Source of the DNA: Isoperla grammatica
Lineage: Eukaryota; Arthropoda; Insecta; Plecoptera; Perlodidae
Direction of reading: 5' to 3'
Assembly (NCBI GenBank): GCA_945910005.1
Contig: OX246746.1
Location: forward strand, 18,789,779-18,853,778
Length of the DNA: 64,000 nt
This document shows, piece by piece, positions 1 through 11,628 of the stretch. Both the position numbers and the translations under genes were made by a program. The notes under the pieces were generated by a model that was not told where the DNA came from, searched no databases, and worked only from the letters and a program-made list of their open reading frames with translations. The first letter of the stretch is position 1. Every line of letters starts with the position of its first letter.

Positions 1-1264
1 TCATATCCAGGTACAACTTGGCTTTACCTGAATACCAACTTACCTGCTCCTCTCATTAATTAACAGACGAGTACAGTCCCAGTGGTGTCATACTAAATGG
101 GGTATACGCTCTTTCCAATGGAAAGTGCATTTTTAATGGGGCTTCTGGAGGGATTCCAGGGAGAGGCGATACAATTTCCAAATCTTGTGATACACACCTT
201 GTCGACAACTCATTAGCATTACCCTAAATTCTACTTTCGCCGCAAATTCTTTTTCTTACGAAAACGTGCACTTCAAGTCATGTTTTATCCATCTTAATAT
301 ATAAAACATTTTTGAAATGTGAAGATGTAACGAACATTTTTTGCGGGATTTGTAAAACCGCCCAATCAACTTTTGTGGCCCAATTTGTGGCTTTTGCCCA
401 ATGACTTTTTGTTTTTCATTACAATTGGTGGCATTTTAAAAGTTTTGAAAGTGCTTTTGTAAATATTTTTATATCATTATGAATTAGTGTAACTAATTTT
501 AAACAAATCTACGTTAGATAATCAGGTATGTCCGTGATGTTCAAAGGACATTCCTCATGCACATATCAAGTAATTCATTAAACACTCAATGCACTGTTAG
601 ATTGCTTCTAATAATTAGTAGTAATTATAACTAATAACTTATTGTAATTGGTCAACACACTTGGACCAGAAATCAACGATGACTTTTTACTGACCTCGAA
701 TAGCCGGCGTTCCTTTCTAGCACAGTCCACTGACAAATACTAATTCGGCTGTACGCAGTACACGCCATATACTCCAAATACACATTGTATACACTGTGAC
801 TCCGCTGGGCAGTCTAACTATTTAGGAATCAAAACTTACCGTTTACCCGCTCTTTAGGGCCTAATCATTAAAGAACTTATAGTTTAATCATCTGGGTAAG
901 AATGCTTGAACACATAAAAACAATTGAGAACACAGCCTCCTGTGATTTATATTACAATCAGTATTCCCCCCTCCCCCCTCTCTTACACTCCATTAGTAAT
1001 ATTCTGGTTTGTTGCCTTGCATTTTTTTTGCGGAATAGGGCTCAACAATTTGGTCGTGTGAAAGGCTTTTTTTTAATTTTCACAAAACTGCACACAAAAT
1101 GTAGACAAATAATATCTATATTTTCTGCTTTATAACTCTATACATAACAATGTGGTGCAACACCCACAACTAAATTTAATAAAAATTAAGAAAAAATAAA
1201 TTTAAATATATTTTACAAGACCAAAATAAATTATTTAATGTCTGCTTTTCTTGTGATTTTGGGA
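1..1264. other. AT-rich stretch without recognised gene
   Basis: No convincing exon or repeat was recognised. A good - strand splice donor lies near 42-50 (read on - as GCAG then GTAAGT), but the adjoining sequence has stops in every frame I checked, so I do not call an exon. Confidence 0.4.
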
Positions 1265-1350
1265 CCGCTGGAGTCCGTTGAAGACCAAGGAACCACCTCA
1301 CCCAGTGAAGTTCTCCCACCAGCGAACGGTACTCCCGCAAGCAGAACCAG
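1265..1350 (+). other. Exon-like block, copy 1 of a tandem duplication
   Basis: The block ends in CCAG followed by a good donor (GTATGC at 1351). It resembles the block at 1786-1888, and the similarity continues about 80 bp into the following intron-like sequence, so exon and flank were duplicated together. One frame is open through the block and reads as a Pro/Ser/Thr-rich stretch. A one-base length difference from copy 2 shifts the frame, so the shared reading frame is not preserved. The acceptor is unclear. Function unknown. It may be an exon of the same + strand locus as the minisatellite that follows, or just an old repeat. Confidence 0.3.
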
Positions 1351-1785
1351 GTATGCTGATGCTGTTGTACAGGACACATAATGTAGATGAAAATACAAAA
1401 AGATTCTGTATAAAAGATAGCTTCGATCTGTTCAAAACGAAAATACATAAAGCTATTAATGATAAAATAACCAAAGATTCAAACACTATATCACAGCGTA
1501 GTAGGTAATATGCATTTGTAGCGCGATCATAAGCAGATGATTCATTTTTGTTCAAATCATATCAGCAGTTTCTTATGTAACAGAAAAATTACATACTATA
1601 GATACATAATAAAAATATTTTGGGTGCAGGTATAATCAATATATATCTAGGTATAGGTGAAGGTAGGCCTACATAAAATGTATTTAGTCTAAAACACATG
1701 AGCAGACACAAGCATATTTATGGTTCCTGCCATCGTGTTCAACTTGAAAGAAGTCAAAACATTAATATTTCTCCTCTATTGACAG

Positions 1786-1888
1786 AGAAGACGCAGACTT
1801 CGAGGCTACTGCAGCAGCGGTACTGCCGTCCACCTCACCCCGTGAAGTGTCTCCCACCCGCGAGTGGTACACCCGCAAGCATAGCCAG
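1786..1888 (+). other. Exon-like block, copy 2 of a tandem duplication
   Basis: A pyrimidine-rich tract ending in TTGACAG precedes the block, and CCAG then GTAAGC follows it, so both splice sites are strong. Frame 2 is open throughout and starts EDADFEATAAAV. The flanking intron-like sequence resembles that after 1350. The next acceptor-like site is at about 2475, just before the minisatellite, so a spliced + strand transcript 1786-1888 to 2476 onward is possible. I do not recognise the peptide. Confidence 0.35.
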
Positions 1889-2518
1889 GTAAGCTGATGA
1901 TGTTGTACATGACACTTAAAATGTAGATAAAGATACAGAGATACTGGATAGAAGATGTTTTTAAATTTAAATACATACACACACACAATACATATAGAGA
2001 AAAATATAGCATTTTACAGTATTACCAATCATGTATAGCTTCATTTTTAAAATCGAACATGAATGTGATTTTTGATAGAATTTTGAACCATGAGAAAAAC
2101 ACTATTCCTGGTTGAAACGTCATTTTTAAATAGTGTTATATAATAGATTGGTAATGCCGAAGGTGATATCTTTCCCACATTAAGCAACTAAATACATTTA
2201 AAAAACCATGTACATAATATATCCAAATGGAAATGAGAAAATCATTAATTAGATTATAAAATGTTTTTGTATACTGAGATAATTCCTATGTTCAAGAAAA
2301 AAATCTGTGGAGATTCATTGGAACAATATAATTAAAGACATACATTGACACATTAGTATCGGCTATGTAGGGAAAAAATAATGTTTTGAAAGCACATAAA
2401 TATGTACATAATTTGGAATTAGCACTCTCTTGCAATCAATCTTGACATGTCATTGAAACTTTATTTTCCATTAGGTACAGTATTGCAGAAACGCTAAGAA
2501 GAGAAACAGGCGATTGCA

Positions 2519-5095
2519 GAACAGAAGACAGGTGCAAGAAGAAGGCAGCTTATGATTCCGGCACCGCTCACAAGAGAAGGCAGCTGTAGAAGTAAAGACA
2601 GGCACAAGAGGAGGGGAAAGCTTATGATGCCAGCACTGCTCACAAGAGAAGACAGCTGTAGAAGTAAAGACAGGCACAAGGGGAGGGGAAAGCTTATGAT
2701 GCCAGCACTGCTCACAAGAGAAGACAGCTGTAGAAGTAAAGACAGGCACAAGGGGAAGGAAGCTTATGATTCCAGCACTGCTCACAAGAGAAGACAGCTG
2801 TAGAAGTAAAGACAGGCACAAGGGGAAGGAAGCTTATGATTCCAGCACTGCTCACAAGAGAAAACAGCTGTAAAAGTAAAGACAGGCACAAGGGGAGGGG
2901 AAAGCTTATGATGCCAGCACTGCTCACAAGAGAAGACAGCTGTAGAAGTAAAGACAGGCACAAGGGGAAGGAAGCTTATGATTCCAGCACTGCTCACAAG
3001 AGAAGACAGCTGTAAAAGTAAAGACAGGCACAAGGGGAAGGAAGCTTATGATTCCAGCACTGCTCACAAGAGAAGACAGCTGTAGAAGTAAAGACAGACA
3101 CAAGAGGAGGGGAGAGCTTATGATGCCAGCACCGGTCCCAAGAGAAGACAGCTGTAGAAGTAAAGACAGACACAAGAGGAGGGGAGAGCTTATGATGTCA
3201 GCACCCACAGACAGACACAAGAGGAAGGCAGAGCTTATGTTGCCAGCACCGCTCCCAAGAGAAGACAGCTGTAGAAGTAAAGACAGGCACAAGGGGAGGG
3301 GAGAGCTTATGATGCCAGCACTGCTCACAAGAGAAGACAGCTGTAGAAGTAAAGACAGACACAAGAGGAGGGGAGAGCTTATGATGCCAGCACCGGTCCC
3401 AAGAGAAGACAGCTGTAGAAGTAAAGACAGACACAAGAGGAGGGGAGAGCTTATGATGTCAGCACCCACAGACAGACACAAGAGGAAGGCAGAGCTTATG
3501 TTGCCAGCACCGCTCCCAAGAGAAGACAGCTGTAGAAGTAAAGACAGGCACAAGGGGAGGGGAGAGCTTATGATGCCAGCACCGCTTACAAGAGAAGACA
3601 GCTGTAGAAGTAAAGACAGGCACAAGGGGAGGGGAGAGCTTATGATGCCAGCACTGCTCACAAGAGAAGACAGCTGTAGAAGTAAAGACAGACACAAGAG
3701 GAGGGGAGAGCTTATGATGCCAGCACCGCTCACAAGAGAAGACAGCTGTAGAAGTAAAGACAGGCACAAGAGGAGGGGAGAGCTTATGATGCCAGCACCC
3801 ACAGACAGACACAAGAAGAAGGGAGAGCTTATGATGCCAGCACCGCTCACAAGAGAAGATAGCTGCAGAAGTAAAGACAGGCACAAGGGGAAGGAAGCTT
3901 ATGATTCCAGCACTGCTCACAAGAGAAGACAGCTGTAGAAGTAAAGACAGGCACAAGGGGAGGGGAGAGCTTATGATGTCAGCACCCACAGACAGACACA
4001 AGAGGAAGGCAGCTTATGATGCCAGCATCGCTCACAAGAGAAGACAGCTGTAGAAGTAAAGACAGGCACAAGAGGAGGGGAGAGCTTATGATGCCAGCAC
4101 CGCTCACAAGAGAAGACAGCTGTAGAAGTAAAGACAGGCACAAGGGGAAGGAAGCTTATGATTCCAGCACTGCTCACAAGAGAAGACAGCTGTAGAAGTA
4201 AAGACAGGCACAAGGGGAGGGGAGAGCTTATGATGTCAGCACCCACAGACAGACACAAGAGGAAGGCAGCTTATGATGCCAGCATCGCTCACAAGAGAAG
4301 ACAGCTGTAGAAGTAAAGACAGGCACAAGAGGAAGGCAGCGCTTATGATGCCAGCATCGCTCCCAAGAGAAGACAGCTGTAGAAGTAAATACAGGCACAA
4401 GAGGAGGGGAGAGCTTATGATGCCAGCACCGCTCACAAGAGAAGACAGCTGTAGAAGTAAAGACAGACACAAGAGGAGGGGAGAGCTTATGGTGCCAGCA
4501 CCGCTCACAAGAGAAGGCAGCTGTAGAAGTAAAGACAGGCACAAGAGGAGGGGAAAGCTTATGATGCCAGCACTGCTCACAAGAGAAGACAGCTGTAGAA
4601 GTAAAGACAGGCACAAGGGGAGGGGAAAGCTTATGATGCCAGCACCGCTCACAAGAGAAGACAGCTGTAGAAGTAAAGACAGACACAAGAGGAGGGGAGA
4701 GCTTATGGTGCCAGCACCGCTCACAAGAGAAGACAGCTGTAGAAGTAAAGACAGGCACAAGAGGAGGGGAGAGCTTATGATGCCAGCACCGCTCACAAGA
4801 GAAGACAGCTGTAGAAGTAAAGACAGGCACAAGAGGAAGGGAGAGCTTGTGATGTCAGCACCGCTCCCAAGAGAAGACAGCTGTAGAAGTAAAGACAGGC
4901 ACAAGAGGAAGGGAGAGCTTATGATGCCAGCACCACTCTCAAGAGAAGACAGCTGTAGAAGTAAAGACAGGCACAAGAGGAGGGGAGAGCTTATGGTGCC
5001 AGCACCGCTCCCAAGAGAAGACAGCTGTAGAAGTAAAGACAGGCACAAGAGGAGGGGAGAGCTTATGATGTCAGCACCCACAGGCAGACACAGGG
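2519..5095. repeat. Minisatellite, about 36 units of 70-72 bp
   Basis: A head-to-tail array whose consensus unit is 72 bp; a common variant is 70 bp (the AAGGGGAAGGAAGCTTATG form), and some units are truncated to a short PTDRHK form. Every unit carries GAAGACAGCTGTAGAAG and GACAGGCACAAG. Read on +, 72-bp units encode a 24-residue charged repeat (core TREDSCRSKDRHK); 70-bp units move the frame into a stop. The - strand also stays open and reads as a hydrophobic Leu/Ser-rich repeat. Units are very similar, so homogenisation is recent. Confidence 0.95.
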
Positions 5096-5211
5096 TACGC
5101 TGTGTTGTCAAGAGTCCGACCAGAATCTTCTTCCCGGCAGTGACGATAGAGGCAGACAAAGGTAGTCCTGACCTCTGCTTCGAGTCTTACTTCTTAGTTT
5201 GTAAAGAATAA
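4273..5211 (+). CDS. Possible repeat protein ORF with unique C-terminus
   Basis: This is the longest uninterrupted + frame in the minisatellite (312 codons). It holds about 11 copies of a 24-residue unit rich in Lys, Arg, Asp and Glu, then about 48 unique residues after the array (from GRHRVRCVVKS to the C-terminal LVCKE). The stop TAA overlaps an AATAAA poly(A) signal at 5207-5212. Against coding: the same array is cut into several ORFs by 70-bp units, and the opposite strand is equally open, as expected from a stop-free repeat unit. No known domain was recognised. If real, it could be the 3' exon of a + strand gene that includes the exon-like block at 1786-1888. Coding status is unproven. 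Confidence 0.22.
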   Translation: MMPASLTREDSCRSKDRHKRKAALMMPASLPREDSCRSKYRHKRRGELMMPAPLTREDSCRSKDRHKRRGELMVPAPLTREGSCRSKDRHKRRGKLMMPALLTREDSCRSKDRHKGRGKLMMPAPLTREDSCRSKDRHKRRGELMVPAPLTREDSCRSKDRHKRRGELMMPAPLTREDSCRSKDRHKRKGELVMSAPLPREDSCRSKDRHKRKGELMMPAPLSREDSCRSKDRHKRRGELMVPAPLPREDSCRSKDRHKRRGELMMSAPTGRHRVRCVVKSPTRIFFPAVTIEADKGSPDLCFESYFLVCKE

Positions 5212-5559
5212 AACCACATCAAGTTAATATTCCGTTCTATTGTTTTGATAACTTTCTAAATTAGAAACAACTAGAACTAGAAACAAATCAAGATCTAGAA
5301 ACTTCTCAATTCAATTTGTAGTTCAAATAAAGTATAAAATGTGTAGGCTACTGTATTAGACTTTATGGCACTATGCTTGTTGTGACTAGAAAATTATATA
5401 CCTTCAGATCTACCCATCTCAAAAATTTACTGGGGAAAAATTCATTCTCAAACACACAATAAAAAATATTAAATAAATAAACTATATGTGTTTTAATTAT
5501 TACGTTGTGATGGATGCTGGAATTAAATATATAACTGTTACTTAAATAGATTAGCTTAC

Positions 5560-5677
5560 CTGTAAGGTAGGCAGGTCGTAGACAAGGCTCATGCGAGGGA
5601 TGGGGTGAGTCAGCGACAGCGCCAGATGAGTCACCCAAGCCAGTCAGCAGCAGCAGCAGGAGATGACGTGGCCACGT
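5560..5677 (-). other. Candidate exon, - strand, 118 bp
   Basis: On the - strand the segment is preceded by TTTCGTCTGCAG and followed by GTAAGCT, both good splice sites. Frame 1 is open (starts TWPRHLLLLLLTGLGDSS), with a leucine run from a CTG repeat. I do not recognise the product. It may belong with the - strand exon-like segments at 6106-6213 and 7261-7412. Confidence 0.3.
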
Positions 5678-6105
5678 CTGCAGACGAAACAAAACACTAA
5701 TAAGAACAAGGATGTACAACATGTATGCTACTATGCTACCATGCCCCATGCAACAGAAATTACTACAAATTGAAAACCTGCCATTCAAAAAAGGGGTTTA
5801 TTCTTTCCATTTCATTATATCGATACTATAAGCATATTTTAATCTTGAAATTAAACTACTGATGTGTGTATTGATGTTCTTATTTTACTTAAGTCCATCA
5901 AAATATGAAATTACAAAGATCAATCAGAACATTAGCTAATTAATGATTTCTTTCAAAGATCAATTAAACTTTCATTTGAACTTTGTTCATTTTATTCAAG
6001 GCGGTGGAATGTTTATATGCTATAGTTAATTTCCAATGTTAAAAAATACCATCCCAAACCAGGAATAACCCTGTGTGTAGTGTAAATAATATAAGCTAAG
6101 TTTAC

Positions 6106-6213
6106 TCATCTGAGCATGCGATGCTGGCTGGCTACATTGAAACGCTGAACGGTGCTCTCGAGGCAAGCTGCATCCCACTTTGCTGCGATGTCGAGCGTAC
6201 CACTGAATCTAGT
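6106..6213 (-). other. Candidate exon, - strand, 108 bp
   Basis: On - the segment follows TTATTGTTTACAG and ends at AGATGA before GTAAAC. One frame is open (TRFSGTLDIAAKWDAACLES at its start) and closes exactly at the donor in TGA, so it could be a terminal or untranslated exon. The acceptor side carries an AATAAAACC-type sequence also found at 5206-5225. Unassigned. Confidence 0.25.
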
Positions 6214-6539
6214 CTGTAAACAATAAAACCATATCAAGTTATTATGTATATATATATAGTTGTTCATACATGAACACATGAACATGATGTCTCACAAATG
6301 AACATGATGTCTTGTTCATACATGAACAAGAAAACAACAAGCAAAATACAACCACACTTCAACAAAAGTAGCAATTCTTGCAAATTAAAGGTTGTAGATT
6401 TGCACAGTACAACTTAAAAACTCTTTACGTCCCTTACGGGTGGGTTCCTTACAGAGTTGCTCTTAAAAATCTCCACCAGTCAGTCAGTTTTCGCTTTATT
6501 TTTTGCCTATCTGTGGGTTAAAAAAGTTGGCGAACCACT

Positions 6540-7206
6540 GCTGTAGGTACCTGTTTTGTCAAAGATGGGTGATTCGAGGCCAACTGGCGAGCACCAATTT
6601 CAAATACCGGTCACTGATTGGTAGAGATCCTTGTATTTCGCAATGCGCGATAGCGCGAAATCACTTGAAACGTGCAGCAATTGAAATATGTTGGCATGAC
6701 AGTCTGTTGTGAGTCCAAAAATAGTCTTTTTGAATCGCGAAATAAAACGGAATCCCGTGTATACGCGATATAGCATAAGTTTACTGTTATAAAAACGAAA
6801 AAGACTGAAGCTGTTGAATTGACGCGAAATCGCCGAATTTCTGTCAAAAACCCCACATTTTGTATTAAAACAATAGATAATTAATCAATAAATAACATAC
6901 TTAGGTACTAAAAAATTGCATTTCATTCCGTAAGTAGAATCCTTACTGACTATATTACCTTCCATTTCCCTTTTTACTATCATGGTAGACCTACGCGACA
7001 ATGTAGGCATGCCACATACGTTAAAATACAAGATACAAATTAGATTTTGTAAATTAAAATTGAAACACCGCCAAAAAGCAAAAATTACTGCTCAACAGCG
7101 AAATTAAGATTTAATAAAACGAAATTTGCTAAAAAATAAAACCATTTACAAGGATCTCTACTGATTGGTCACGAACCACTCGTCTATGACGAAAGCATCA
7201 GTAGGT
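6540..7206. mobile_element. Non-autonomous inverted-repeat element with inner inverted repeat
   Basis: The outer ends are imperfect inverted repeats (left CTGTAGGTACCTG..., right ...TGACGAAAGCATCAGTAG) and match the ends of the short hairpin element at 42738-42868. Inside, a second inverted pair (GATTGGTAGAGATCCTTG near 6615 and CAAGGATCTCTACTGATT near 7151) suggests one element inserted into another. No coding sequence was seen. Confidence 0.55.
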
Positions 7207-8250
7207 TGTTTCAGGGCAAGTACTGGAGGCAAGTTTTCTTGAAGAAAGTGGCTTACTCACCAAGCATCACAACGCTGCTGATCCGTGCAGCACTTGACAT
7301 CACTGTTGAATTGCCGTGAGTGAACTGAAGAGTTCGTTGAGCGGAGACAGAAGAGACGAGGAAGGGAAGACCCAACAATGGGTTGTCACCGTGGGGAAAA
7401 ATTCCATGCCGTCTGGAAACAAAAAAGTTATCATTAACATGGGGACCTTCAAATCCTATTACATGCCACTGGTAGTTAGTTAGGATCACGTTTAACTGAG
7501 CTACAGAAGGATTTTTACGCAATCATCTGTATCAGTTGCTTTTTCAACCCTATTAATGGCAAGGGTCATTACTTTACCAAAAGAGTTTTCTAGTAGTTTT
7601 TGATCTTTTGGATGCCCAATTTCGTTGATATTAGAAAAATTGTGTATGTCTAGTGATGTATCCGAATATTACCAGTACATAGTTAGTACATAGATAGTAC
7701 ATAGTTAACTCGTGGTCTAATTCTCGATTTTATGTCATCAACCGCCTGTGACATTATCAAGTATGTTCAAATATTCATGCGCGACTTCACGTTGCAACCA
7801 AAAATAAGAACTAGAATTAGAATTAAATGTTCACATTTGTTCTAGGTCTTGATCACGGGGATTAGAGCAATCCTACTTTGGCGAGGACCTCATCTTGAAA
7901 CTTTGTTATTGCTGCAAAACTGGAGCTAGAATAAGACCTAGATCTAGACCTAGAACTAGTATTACTACCGTCTAGAATAATATTCGGACACGTCCTACGT
8001 AGTAAGTGCCTAACACGAGTGATTCTCAAACTGTTCTTTGGCAATATTGCCGCCAGTCCGTGGAAGTTGATACTTTTTATTTTTTAAAGGCCTCCATAAT
8101 TTAAATATAAGAATTGATATCTTATGCTGTATGGGATACACAAAATTCAAGAAAACTTAATACGAAAGTAGAACTTCGTGCAAGGATAAGGTTCTACATT
8201 TATATCATAGGCCTACAACAGCATTTATGACTATGTGGATCCTTAGACAT
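7200..8250. repeat. Triplicated block, copy A
   Basis: Sequence around the 152-bp module and on to about 8200 matches copy B (14540-15510), and the first part matches copy C (15511 onward). Shared landmarks are the module itself, the flank with AACATGGGGACCTTC, and the downstream GCCGCCAGTCC / GAAGTTGATACTTTT segment. Copy A lacks the 189-bp transposon present in copy B. Confidence 0.75.
7261..7412 (-). other. 152-bp splice-flanked module, copy A
   Basis: On - the module follows TTTGTTTCCAG and ends in CTTG before GTGAGTAAGC, giving strong acceptor and donor. One frame is open throughout (starts RHGIFPHGDNPLLG). The same module recurs at 14748-14899 and 15701-15852 with identical length and intact splice-like sites, but those copies are not open in this frame. 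It could be a coding exon here that decayed in the copies, or a non-coding exon conserved for splicing only. Confidence 0.4.
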
Positions 8251-8345
8251 TCCGCTAAAGACCCTCTAAACCCTCACATTTCATTTCTTCTTCTTCTTCT
8301 CTTATGCCCACATTGACACATTTATGTCATCATGCGTCTCACCAA

Positions 8346-9302
8346 CTAATAGAGACAAGCCTCCTGCTTCTTCCTGTCCAGCCCTCCTGGCATTCCTTCA
8401 TTGTGCTCTTTCAGTATCGAGCAATGGAATAGATGTTGCCTGAAATGTATGCCATTCCCACAGAGCTTGCATGTACTGCTCTCTGCCAACCCCATTCTAT
8501 GCAGGTGCTTTGCTAGCAAGTCGTGGCCAGTATCTAGTCGGAACTGTGCTGTTGTTGTCCTTCTTCGATACTGATCCGTTCTTTCTTTTTTCCTTTCTTT
8601 AACTAGCTCACTCCACATTTTATCCTTGCCTTTCTCTTTCCAGGCTTCTTGTACTACCGAGTTACTGGCCGATCTCAAGTGTGCCTTGGCTGATCTGTAT
8701 GATGTTCTCTTTATAAATTGTTTGCCTCTAGTTCCCATTTTAGCAAGGAAATCCGCTTTCTCATTACCATTTATGCTGCAGTGCGCTGGAATCCACTGTA
8801 GTGTTATAGTAGTAGCAGCCTTCATGAATCTTAGAATTTTTATTTTGCAGTCTCTTATTTCTGTGTCTACTTCTTCTTTACTTACTATGGCCTGGATAGA
8901 TGCTCTCAAGTCCGTTAGTATCACCACCTTCCTTTCTTTATAATGCTGGATCCTCTGTAAAGCTTTGCTTATTGCTCTCATCTCCCCATCATAGTTACTT
9001 CCATTTGATCCTGCCGGGAAAAAATCTTCAAACTCTCTACTGTATATGCCTGCTCCTGCATTTCCCTCTCCAGGTGTTGCCGATCCATCCGTATATACAT
9101 GTAGCCATTCCTTTTCTGGGTATTCTTTATGTATAAATGTTAGTGTCATACTTCTCACATGCTCCTCTTGGTAGTTCTTCTTTTTCTCTCGTAATCCTTC
9201 AATTGCTAGTTTGTGGGATAATTCCAATGATGTCATGTGGATATTTGGCTTTGCTATTTTCTGTGGGTTTGTCATTAAAATTTCTCCCATTAAGTTTTCC
9301 AC
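8346..9302 (-). pseudogene. RNase H and C-terminal finger of the non-LTR element
   Basis: 318 open codons, the best-preserved part of the element. The RNase H carboxylates are visible: VYTDGSATPG, YDGEMRAISKAL, VVILTDLRAS and NEKADFLAKMG, all D/E positions present. The C-terminus has a cysteine/histidine cluster (CKLCGNGIHFRQHLFHC) as found at the end of several I-type polyproteins. It is in the same frame as the RT segment upstream, separated by one in-frame TAG at 9351-9353. It would remove template RNA during target-primed reverse transcription. Confidence 0.85.
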
Positions 9303-9350
9303 GATATTTCTAGCTTCGGTTATAAATGTTTTTTGAGTTAAAAGATTTTC

Positions 9351-10056
9351 CTAGGGTTCTCTATTCCAGTACTCTACATCCATACGAGCCATCTTTTCAT
9401 ATAGGCTTCCTGCAGCTACATGTCTTCTTGCTTCTAGTGGTGGGATGTCTGCTACTGCTTCCATTGCCGTGATAGGAGTGATTTTCACTCCTCCTGTTAC
9501 AATCCTCAAGGCTTTATTTTGGATAACATTCAGCTTGTCCAAGAGTGTTTTTGGGGTGTTAATCACCAGGGCATTTCCATATTGCAACACTGGGCGTATA
9601 TATGTTTTGTACGTTGTAGATAGTGTACTTACATTAGCACCCCATGTTACCCCTGCCACTCTTTTCAGTAAGCCAAGTCTCTTATTACTTAATTGGCACA
9701 TTCTGTCTACATGGTCAGACATTGTCATTTTTTTATCCAACATTACACCAAGGTAGATGGGGTCCTTTTCGTGTTTTAAGCTACTTCTTTGTATTTTAGG
9801 TGAAACTGGGGCACTGTTCTTCCCATTGTGTAATAGTTGTATACCTACTGTCTTTGTCTCGTTCACTATCATTCCATTTTCCGTGGTCCATTCCTCCAAA
9901 GCCTGTAATGCCTTGTTCATTTCTGCCTCCATTTCCTGTTCGTTTCGGCCGACATACCAGAGCACCACATCGTCAGCAAATAGTTTTATCTCGACCTCAC
10001 TTCTTTCCCGTATATATTTCGCCAAGTCGTTTATATATATCAGGAAGTAAGTAGGG
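9351..10056 (-). pseudogene. Reverse transcriptase, palm to thumb, of the non-LTR element
   Basis: Contains the catalytic motif KLFADDVVLW, followed by thumb and connection sequence including YLGVMLDKKMTMSDHV and LKRVAGVTWG. Upstream it is cut by the hAT insertion at 10065 within the segment just after the conserved GVPQG-type RT motif; the other half resumes beyond 11628. It ends at an in-frame TAG that separates it from the RNase H part. Confidence 0.85.
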
Positions 10057-10064
10057 CTCGTTAC

Positions 10065-11620
10065 CAGTGGCGTAACTCCCTATGGTGCAAGGTGTGCAAT
10101 GCACACGGGCCCCGCGATCTAGGGGCCCCCTCGACAACCATCGATTTGTAATAAATGTGTGTAAATAATATAAAAAAGTATTCACAGATTTAAAATGATT
10201 GTATTCTTGGCAACAAAAGCTGTTTAAAAGCCCTGAAGTCTGATTGTACTTGTCTGTCTTGGACCCTTGTCAATAGTCATCAGGTGACACTGTCCAGAAG
10301 GTTTCCGGTAAAACAATAAAGGTGCCACATTGAGCTGCTCAGCAGTAATGGATGTTATCTTACTAATTGGCGAGAGCTTTTGTAGCTACAGCTTTTGCAA
10401 TGAGAAACGGGACGGCTTTATAGATACCGATGTATTGAATAAATTCGAGGCTCATGATGGAGACTATAGGAACCACCTTATTCCCTTTCTCCAACGAAAA
10501 ATGTAAGCATAAAATATTTGTAGTGTGTAGGTGTGTTATTAATATTTATTTTGCGTATTGTCTACGTGAAATGAGTAACTCGTGTGAAGTATAGACCAAC
10601 TTTTTATCCTGACACAGCGACTTACCCGTTTAGTGAATGCAATCTAATTTCTTCTTGTATAATAAGGTGCATGATAATCGGAGCATGTGTGTATTATATA
10701 TGAGTAGTGAAATATGAGTTTTCATGTGTATAAAAAAAGGTGCTAAAAGCGCAAAGAAAAATTAAATCAAACAGAAAAAGAGAAAAAAATACCAAAAATG
10801 AATTATTTTTTCCGTAGCGGTAACAATTCAATGGACATTGATGATAATTCGGTTGAATCAACGTCACCTAGCTCATTTCAAGCCCATTCTGACACTAATC
10901 AGATAAATTCGAATGATTCTTGTAACAATGAAACAAAAAAAAGTAGTAAAAGAACATGGAACATACTCTGAAGTAGCTTCAAAAGAAACCATAGAGGATG
11001 AGTATCTATCTTAGAAAAAGTATCCTACTGATATGGCTCATTTTGATCCAGACAAAAATACCAAGTGAAGTACAAAAGAAGTTTATTATTACGCACGGGT
11101 CTTGTCAACCTAGTGGTCCATTTAAAAAAGATGCTGAACAAGGAAACGGATCACTTTCGTCAAGTTATTACGAATATTGCACCAAAACTGGTAAAAAATT
11201 GAAGAGGTCGTGGCTGTGCTATTCGGAAAAATAACAGCGTCAACTGAGAACCTTGTTGGCTGTTTGCAGACAGTTAATAAATCATTCAGCATATGTTCTA
11301 TTTGGACATATTAATTTACAATGAAAAAAGAAGGGAATCCGTACATCAGCAACCCCGAATATGGTGTAGGCGTTCGGTAAGTGTGAGCAAGTAGCTACTA
11401 TACACATTTTATACAAAAATTACGTTTAGGAATAGCAAAAAATACTATCCTAACGTACACAACGTGATACACGTAAGTAATCTGGTGCTCCTATAAATAA
11501 TTAATGTCCTACTATATACTATAGATCACTATGCTACATTTTAGTTTTCAACCCTTAAAAAAGTGGGGCCCCAAAAATCCAGCTTGCATACGGGCCCCGT
11601 AATTTTGAGTTACGCCACTG
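10065..11620 (+). mobile_element. hAT DNA transposon, 1.56 kb, inserted in the RT
   Basis: Terminal inverted repeats CAGTGGCGTAACTC and GAGTTACGCCACTG, with GGGCCCC-rich subterminal sequence. The 8-bp target duplication is CTCGTTAC (10057-10064) and CTCCTTAC (11621-11628), one mismatch. Both the 8-bp duplication and the CAG...CTG ends are hAT hallmarks. The ends resemble those of the element at 44281-44911. Confidence 0.92.
10799..11234 (+). pseudogene. hAT transposase fragment with TTF-type zinc finger
   Basis: Begins with an ATG-led acidic segment (NYFFRSGNNSMDIDDNSVES) and continues, after frame breaks, into FIITHGSCQPSGPFKKDAEQ and RSWLCYSEK. This matches my memory of the TTF zinc-finger region of hAT transposases of the ZMYM1-like kind. 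No DDE catalytic core or hAT dimerisation domain was found before the right end, so the element is internally deleted. Confidence 0.6.
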
Positions 11621-11628
11621 CTCCTTAC

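Noticed and set aside
2924..3886. 320-codon - strand hydrophobic ORF in the minisatellite
   Set aside because: The unit lacks stops on - as well; the strand reads as Leu/Ser repeats with no start context or unique ends, so it looks like a shadow.
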